64,000 bases of DNA. Origin: an uncultured Psychroserpens sp. (GTDB lineage: Bacteria > Bacteroidota > Bacteroidia > Flavobacteriales > Flavobacteriaceae). Where the stretch lies: positions 1,302,001 to 1,366,000 of the forward strand of contig NZ_CANLNS010000001.1 in assembly GCF_947492715.1 (NCBI RefSeq), read 5' to 3'. Position 1 is the stretch's first letter. Every line of letters starts with the position of its first letter. Of the stretch, positions 58,101 through 64,000 are shown piece by piece. Under the pieces are notes generated by a model. It was not told the DNA's origin and ran no database searches. It saw nothing but the letters and a program-made list of their open reading frames with translations. The position numbers were made by a program, and so were the translations under genes.

Positions 58101-58108
58101 CAAAGGTA
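58101..58108 (-). promoter_or_regulatory. -7 box TACCTTTG
   Basis: Exact TAnnTTTG on minus strand, 26 nt before ATG 58074. Confidence 0.55.
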
Positions 58109-58162
58109 AGAATTTAATACAATTTGATGTGTTAATTCTGGTTCTGCACTTTAAAGTATTAA

Positions 58163-59821
58163 TTAAGAGTAATATAGGTAGACACCTATGACAATAATGA
58201 TAATAATGACACCAACTACTTTTGCATATTTCCATGGTGTAATATTGACGGCGTTAGTAAATACTTGTTCATAAGCTACCTTTCTTGGTTTAATGCGTCC
58301 AATAAGTAACATTATTATAACATTGAGCACGAATAAAATAGCCATGATATGTAAAAAATGGGGGTAGGCATTAGTCTCTATAATGTTCAAATCTGATGGT
58401 GATGTTATTTTCATAAAAGAGGCCTCCTCCAAGGCTGCATTTACACGCATTGGTCTTATCACAAATTCGCTAATAATGTATAATATGGAACCTGATAATA
58501 ATCCAATTTTTGCAGCGATGGCAGGCACTCTTTTAGTCATAAAACCAACAAAAATAATGGTTAGAATAGGAATGCTATATATCCCGTTTACACGCTGTAA
58601 ATAGTCAAAAATACTATCTAATTCTGATAGAAAAGGTGCAATGAGCATAGCTCCAATAGCAAGGGCAATTCCAAAGCGTTTTCCATATTTTACGGTGGTT
58701 TTTTCATCTGCTGAAGTATTTATATGTTCTTTGTAAATATCTACACCAAACAACGTTACGGCACTATTTAGAACACTATTAAAGGAACTCAAAATGGCGC
58801 CAAATAGTACAGCGGCAAAGAATCCTAAGAGTTCAGGAGGAAGTACTTTTTTAACCAATGCACCATAAGCCTGGTCGGGCTCAGATACAGATAACATCTC
58901 GTTTTGATGCATGTAAAAAGCAATAATACCTGGCAACACAACAATTAGAGGTCCAAGTATTTTAATAAAAGATCCTAGTAGTAAGCCCTTTTGACCTTCC
59001 TTAAGGTTTTTTGCACCCAAAGCACGTTGAATGATTTGCTGATTAGTACCCCAATAAAATAGCTGTACTAGCATCATTCCGGTAAAAATAGTGGCAAAAG
59101 GAACAGATGATGTTGAGCTTCCGATAGCATTAAACTTCTCGGGGATATTAGTTTGAAGTGTAGATATGCCATCCGTTACGCTTCCCTCTCCAATAATTAG
59201 CAGTCCGAAAACAGGAATTAAAATACCGCCAATAAGTAAACCAATAGCGTTTATCGCATCGGAAACAGCGACAGCTTTAAGTCCGCCAAAAATGGCATAA
59301 ATAGAACCAATAATTCCAATACCCCAAATGCAAATCCATAGTGCCGCATTTTCTGAAACACCGAGTACATTTGAAACATCAAACATACCACTTATGGCTA
59401 AAGACCCTGAATAGAGAATTGTAGGTAAAAGCACAACAACATATCCCGTTAAAAACAGAGCAGAGGTTAATGTTTTTGTAGTCACATCAAAGCGATTTGC
59501 CAAAAACTGCGGAATAGTAATCAATCCACTTTTTAGGTAGCGCGGCAATAAGTACAAGGCAGTCACTACCATGGCAATAGCTGCTAAAGTTTCCCAGACC
59601 ATAACGAGAATCCCTTCTGTATATGCCGAGCCATTTAAACCCACTAATTGCTCAGTGGATAGATTGGTCAATAATAAAGAACCTGCAATAACTCCTGCGG
59701 TAAGGCTTCTACCTCCTAGAAAATAACCATCAGATGACGACTCGTCTGTTTTTCGGGTAGCGACATAAGAAATGATTGCTACTAAAGCAGTAAAACCAAC
59801 AAAACTAAGAATACCAATCAT
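58163..59821 (-). CDS. Sodium:solute symporter (SSS/SLC5 family)
   Basis: About 13-14 TM; GGRSLTAGVIAGSLLLTNLSTEQLVGLNGSAY; FYWGTNQQIIQRALGAKNLKEGQKG. Confidence 0.94.
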   Translation of the reverse strand: MIGILSFVGFTALVAIISYVATRKTDESSSDGYFLGGRSLTAGVIAGSLLLTNLSTEQLVGLNGSAYTEGILVMVWETLAAIAMVVTALYLLPRYLKSGLITIPQFLANRFDVTTKTLTSALFLTGYVVVLLPTILYSGSLAISGMFDVSNVLGVSENAALWICIWGIGIIGSIYAIFGGLKAVAVSDAINAIGLLIGGILIPVFGLLIIGEGSVTDGISTLQTNIPEKFNAIGSSTSSVPFATIFTGMMLVQLFYWGTNQQIIQRALGAKNLKEGQKGLLLGSFIKILGPLIVVLPGIIAFYMHQNEMLSVSEPDQAYGALVKKVLPPELLGFFAAVLFGAILSSFNSVLNSAVTLFGVDIYKEHINTSADEKTTVKYGKRFGIALAIGAMLIAPFLSELDSIFDYLQRVNGIYSIPILTIIFVGFMTKRVPAIAAKIGLLSGSILYIISEFVIRPMRVNAALEEASFMKITSPSDLNIIETNAYPHFLHIMAILFVLNVIIMLLIGRIKPRKVAYEQVFTNAVNITPWKYAKVVGVIIIIIVIGVYLYYS

Positions 59822-59872
59822 GCTATTGTTTTAGTACTGTAAAATACTAAAAAGGATCTTAATATGGCGAGC

Positions 59873-62221
59873 TTACTCCGAAATAGAAATATGTCGTTTC
59901 GCCTCATTGCCAAATTCGTCAACCACAGTAATGAGGTGCTTTCCTTTTTCTGGAATAATGGCGATTTCATGAATGTCTTTAGTAGTGCCAACATAGGTCT
60001 CATCAAGATACCAATATACCGTAGCTTCAGGTTTTGAATGGGCAATCTTCAAGACAAGATCATTGGTATTGCCATCGAAATCTTTTGGGAGGAATACAGA
60101 GTTTTTGGCTTTCGGATAAATAAAATCCATGCTTAGTTGTAACTCGCCCATACAGTCCATTCTCAATTTCGGAAGTGGTTTGTAAAACGGGTTTTTGGTT
60201 TTGTAGTAATAGGCTTTTAAAGGTGATAAAACAAACCATGGCTTGTGTTTGATATCCTTTAAATTTTCGCAAGATGAATTCACTTGATAGGTCTCGGTGG
60301 CATCGACGTGCGCTAAAATATGATATGGACAAGGCGATGTTTTTAATCCGCTTGCCTGAATATAACGATCTTCTGTATCGTCACAAATTGGAGACGCGCG
60401 ATGTCCGCTTTTTGAGCAAATACTCACTTCTTGCATTTCGTCATATGGTTTGGCAAACCAGTCGCTATGTGGTAATATATCAAAAACATCAAATAAAATT
60501 GGAGCCGCCGTTTGAACACCTACCAAGCCTGGACGACCTTCACCATCTGCATTTCCAACCCAAACACCAACTACATAATCTTTTGTCGTGCCAATAGCCC
60601 AAGCATCGCGAAATCCAAAACTTGTTCCTGTTTTCCAGGCAATCTGTTTAGAATCATCAAAAAACTCCCAACTTTCGTCGCCTTCAGGGCGATTTACTTT
60701 TTTTAAACTTTCATAGGTAAGGTAAATGGAAGCAGCATCAAATAGTGTTTTTTCAGTAGACTTTTTTCCAAAGTTTACAGTTTCCGAAGTCATAAACGTT
60801 GGCTCTACAAATTCATTAGTGTAGTATTCGCTTGAGGTTTCAGAAAAATGATTTAGTGTAGATGACATGGAAGCATAGCTTTTACACAAATCCCATAAGT
60901 TGCTTTCGGCACCACCTAAAATAAGTGACAGCCCATAATGATTGGCGTTGTATTTTAAATCTTTAAGGTGTAATTGTTTTAAATATTGATGAAATCGATC
61001 TAGTCCAAAACTTTGTAACATTCTTACGGCAGGAATATTTAGTGATCGTGATAACGCCCGACTTGCTGGGATGACACCATCAAATTCTTTGTTGAAATTG
61101 GTTGGGTTATAGCTCCCAAATTGAGATGGCACATCTGCGACCAAAGTATTTGGTAATAAATCCCCAGCATCTAACATGGCGGCATATAAAAATGGTTTTA
61201 GAATACTACCTGTACTTCGTGGTTTATCAATAATATCTACATCTTTTTGATGCGCTCTATCTGTTGGTGTATTCCCAACATACGCTAAAACCTCACGTGT
61301 ATGGACATCTAATACCAAAACAGATGCATTATGAATTTCATTTTGCTTTAAAAGATTGTACTGATTTTTTACGATAAGATTGACGCGCTCCTGAAGTTTG
61401 GTGTCAATGGTTGTTTTAATACGTTCCCCTCGATTTGACTGCACTATTTTCTGTAAAAGATGAGGTGCAATTTGAGGTAAGGCATAGGGTTTCTGGGGTA
61501 AGTCTTCGGCAATAGATAATTCGTAGGTTAAGGAGTCTATAATTGTATTTTCAAGAAGTTTTAGTAACAGGCGGTTGCGCTTTTCTAGTAAACGTTTTTG
61601 GTTTTTTCCGGGATAAATTAAACTAGGCGCATTAGGTAAAACGGCTAAAGTAGCGCTTTCAGCCCACGAGAGTTGGTGTGCATCTCTATTAAAATAACGC
61701 CAAGCAGCAGCATCCAAACCAACAACATTTCCACCAAAAGGAGCATTACTACTATAGTAGGCAAGAATATCGTCTTTAGAATCTCGAAGTTCTAATCGTG
61801 TAGCCAGAATGATTTCTTTAATTTTTTCGATATAGGTTCTAGATTGCCCTTTTCGAGATAAACGAATCACTTGCTGCGTCAAAGTACTACCACCACGCTT
61901 TACTTCACCAGCGCTTATATTGTCTTTTAAGGCTTTAAAAATGGAGATGGGATTAAAACCAGGATGATTGTAAAAATATTCATCTTCAAACTGAACTATG
62001 CAGGTTTTAAATTTTTCAGGAATGCTATCGTTATGCGGAAATCGCCATTGGCCATCTTTAGCAATTTGAGCACCCAAAAGCTCATTATTTTTACTTGTAA
62101 TTACAGTCGCTGTAGGATCTATAAATAAGTCACTAGGTAAACAAAAAGCATAAATAATAAGGCCTATCGCTAATACGACAAATCTCTTTTTACGCTTTTT
62201 TATGTAGTTTACTAGTTTCAT
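59873..62221 (-). CDS. pbpC: Penicillin-binding protein 1C
   Basis: EDEYFYNHPGFNPISIFKALKDN, RGGSTLTQQVIRLSRK, STGSILKPFLYAAML, WKTGTSFGFRDAWAIG; C-terminal BiPBP_C-like region. Confidence 0.95.
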   Translation of the reverse strand: MKLVNYIKKRKKRFVVLAIGLIIYAFCLPSDLFIDPTATVITSKNNELLGAQIAKDGQWRFPHNDSIPEKFKTCIVQFEDEYFYNHPGFNPISIFKALKDNISAGEVKRGGSTLTQQVIRLSRKGQSRTYIEKIKEIILATRLELRDSKDDILAYYSSNAPFGGNVVGLDAAAWRYFNRDAHQLSWAESATLAVLPNAPSLIYPGKNQKRLLEKRNRLLLKLLENTIIDSLTYELSIAEDLPQKPYALPQIAPHLLQKIVQSNRGERIKTTIDTKLQERVNLIVKNQYNLLKQNEIHNASVLVLDVHTREVLAYVGNTPTDRAHQKDVDIIDKPRSTGSILKPFLYAAMLDAGDLLPNTLVADVPSQFGSYNPTNFNKEFDGVIPASRALSRSLNIPAVRMLQSFGLDRFHQYLKQLHLKDLKYNANHYGLSLILGGAESNLWDLCKSYASMSSTLNHFSETSSEYYTNEFVEPTFMTSETVNFGKKSTEKTLFDAASIYLTYESLKKVNRPEGDESWEFFDDSKQIAWKTGTSFGFRDAWAIGTTKDYVVGVWVGNADGEGRPGLVGVQTAAPILFDVFDILPHSDWFAKPYDEMQEVSICSKSGHRASPICDDTEDRYIQASGLKTSPCPYHILAHVDATETYQVNSSCENLKDIKHKPWFVLSPLKAYYYKTKNPFYKPLPKLRMDCMGELQLSMDFIYPKAKNSVFLPKDFDGNTNDLVLKIAHSKPEATVYWYLDETYVGTTKDIHEIAIIPEKGKHLITVVDEFGNEAKRHISISE

Positions 62222-62557
62222 TTATTTTACAAATTCATAATCACGTTCTACTTTACAAATTCTCACTCTATACCAACGGTACCAGTCTTGACGCCCTTTT
62301 TGTTGTGCCACTAAATGATCAGTTTGCTGTTTCCAGTTTTTAATAGCCTCAAGACTTTCCCAATAACTAACAGTAATTCCTATGGTGTCTCTGGCACTTT
62401 CAATACCTATAAAACCCTCTTGTTGTTTCGCTAGAGCTTCCATTTGGTTAGCCATTTCTTCATAACCATCTGTAGTATCAGATTGTGTTGAGGTGAAAAT
62501 TACTGCGTAATATGGTTTGTTATTTTGCATGGTACTTACCAGTTTTATTGTTATCAA
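62222..62557 (-). CDS. Antibiotic biosynthesis monooxygenase (ABM)-fold protein
   Basis: YYAVIFTSTQSDTTDGYEEMANQMEALAKQQEGFIGIESARDTIGITVSYWESLEAIKNWKQ; alternative start ATG 62530. Confidence 0.85.
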   Translation of the reverse strand: MITIKLVSTMQNNKPYYAVIFTSTQSDTTDGYEEMANQMEALAKQQEGFIGIESARDTIGITVSYWESLEAIKNWKQQTDHLVAQQKGRQDWYRWYRVRICKVERDYEFVK

Positions 62558-62768
62558 TCTTTTTTATAATCAATACTTGGCTGTTATCAAACCGTTGTAT
62601 CGAGGATACTTTAATAGCCACAGGAATTTGGTTTCTAAAAATGGTGTCGTTTTCAATTTTGAAACTATCAATTTCCTGATGTTCATATAACGATTTAGTT
62701 TTTGAATCATCGATGCCACAAGCATAGCATAGCGGTAACATCAGTAAAAATATACTATACTTTTTCAT
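62520..62768 (-). CDS. Small lipoprotein
   Basis: MKKYSIFLLMLPLCYACGIDDS lipobox; overlaps the next gene. Confidence 0.6.
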   Translation of the reverse strand: MKKYSIFLLMLPLCYACGIDDSKTKSLYEHQEIDSFKIENDTIFRNQIPVAIKVSSIQRFDNSQVLIIKKIDNNKTGKYHAK

Positions 62769-62773
62769 CTGTT

Positions 62774-64000
62774 CTATTTTTTAACTTCAATCCAACGTCC
62801 TTTATTTCTCACAAAGAAATCATTATCATACATAGCCTCCACTTGCGTACCTGGTAAATAGTAGGTGCCTAGGTAAGCTGCATTGAGCATTACGGTAAAC
62901 ACTCTAGTGCCGCGCTTTCCTTTTCGAGGTAAGTCGAAATAAAAATTCACACGATCATCTCTAATATCTGTATATCTGGCATTACTTGTTGTTGTATCAC
63001 CATAATCTGTAAAACGTGTATTTACAATCTCCCATCCCGAAGGGAAAATCTGAGTAAGTGCCACATCTCGTAGCGACTCATTTTTTAGGTTACTCACACT
63101 AATTCTTGCCACAATATCTTGCCCTTGCTGCAATTCGGATACGTTAAGACGATTTCCTTTTAAATCTTGGTAGATAACAGAAACACTTAAACCACGTTGC
63201 TCTGCCAATTCTTGTCCTAAAGGAAGTTTTCCTGAATTTAAAACACGTACATAAACCAAGTTGCTAATAGCATTCTTTAAAGTTAATGTGTTAGAACCGT
63301 CTTTAACGGCAAGTTTGCGCTGCGCAATAGTGCTTTTGGTGTCTATTGTTTCTGTCTTTCCATTAAAGGTATAACTGAAATTCATATGCTTTCCACCATT
63401 GGCTTCTACCATTTTTGCCATAGCTAATAAACTGTAAGCTGTTGTTTGTGTACTCATCCATTGCGTACTTGATAAATCTTTAGCGATGTATTCTGCAATT
63501 TCTCGAGCTTTAGGGTTTTTAGTAATAATCATGGTTTCTAAAGCCATAGCTCTATTTCGATCTACTGAACCATAAGTATAATAATTATATTTAGGCGGTT
63601 TGAAATCGATGTTAGCTGTTTTCGATAGTTGTTCGCTTGCTTCCTTTTGACCAGCTAGAGCATACGCTGCTGCTAATCGCCATTTGGCCTCGTTTGAAAT
63701 TTCGGTGAATTCTCGTAATCTATTCATAGAGGCAAGGTCTGGGCTTCCAGCTAAGGCCAAAGTGTATAATCGGTAGGCCTGAGCCAAATCCGAATTATAA
63801 CGTCTATAGCTTGGTCTCCAGTCTCTAGCGGCTTCTTTTTGGTAACGTAACCAGTTGCTTTTAAAGGTTAGAGGTAATACAAAGCCTTTCTTTTCGGCTT
63901 CAATCATAAAATGTCCGGCGTAACTTGTTCCCCAGTCGTTGGCCGTATTTTCACCAATCCAATAACTCATGCCTCCATTGGGTCTTTGGAAATTCCCTAA
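62774..64000 (-). CDS. Alpha-2-macroglobulin family protein, C-terminal part (5' end outside window)
   Basis: Frame continues to the edge as LGNFQRPNGGMSYWIG; TTAYSLLAMAKM, DVALTQIFPSGWEIVNTR, VMLNAAYLGTYYLPGTQVEAMYDNDFF. Confidence 0.9.
   Translation of the reverse strand, partial: LGNFQRPNGGMSYWIGENTANDWGTSYAGHFMIEAEKKGFVLPLTFKSNWLRYQKEAARDWRPSYRRYNSDLAQAYRLYTLALAGSPDLASMNRLREFTEISNEAKWRLAAAYALAGQKEASEQLSKTANIDFKPPKYNYYTYGSVDRNRAMALETMIITKNPKAREIAEYIAKDLSSTQWMSTQTTAYSLLAMAKMVEANGGKHMNFSYTFNGKTETIDTKSTIAQRKLAVKDGSNTLTLKNAISNLVYVRVLNSGKLPLGQELAEQRGLSVSVIYQDLKGNRLNVSELQQGQDIVARISVSNLKNESLRDVALTQIFPSGWEIVNTRFTDYGDTTTSNARYTDIRDDRVNFYFDLPRKGKRGTRVFTVMLNAAYLGTYYLPGTQVEAMYDNDFFVRNKGRWIEVKK

Noticed and set aside
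59818-60706. ORFs 59818..60045, 60060..60332 (-) and 60274..60706 (+)
   Set aside because: Alternative frames of the PbpC C-terminal region, which has an intact reading frame.
1-64000. CRISPR arrays, tRNA/rRNA genes, transposons, restriction or toxin-antitoxin systems
   Set aside because: No regularly spaced repeats, cloverleaf-like sequences, transposase or defence-protein signatures found by eye; a tRNAscan/CRISPR search would be needed to exclude fully.

Overview
This 64 kb window is AT-rich chromosomal DNA from a member of the Bacteroidota, most likely Flavobacteriaceae. The evidence is TAnnTTTG promoter motifs, T9SS sorting domains, PorP/SprF, a TonB-dependent receptor with DUF5689, and DUF2480/DUF3078 proteins. 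I see no tRNA, rRNA, CRISPR array, prophage, transposase or integrase. Main content: sdhC-sdhA; a VPS10/BNR secreted protein next to a LytS/LytTR two-component pair; a T9SS-sorted zincin; pepP; brnQ; a serine hydrolase and a divergent alpha/beta hydrolase; three paralogous small CxxFGH/CxxC proteins around thiL; a dispersed SUF Fe-S cluster (sufA-sufB-lipoprotein-sufC-sufD, sufS, sufE-sufT-DUF2480) interrupted by a PadR/membrane-protein block and an M43 protease block; hflX; a giant T9SS-adhesin / PorP-SprF / OmpA / giant-adhesin locus; a TonB receptor-DUF5689 / nuclease locus; and a PbpC-alpha-2-macroglobulin pair cut by the right edge. The observations I find most useful are: (1) six exact TAnnTTTG -7 boxes only 3-6 nt before start codons, which suggests leaderless mRNAs and corrects three ORF starts; (2) the CxxFGH micro-protein family, two members of which share an upstream leader motif; (3) modular divergence of the two giant adhesins; (4) a likely PadR operator; (5) a candidate ORF-free transcript ending in a strong terminator; (6) accessory genes embedded in the SUF locus. 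Nothing here is a proven new system. All functional calls come from reading motifs without database searches.
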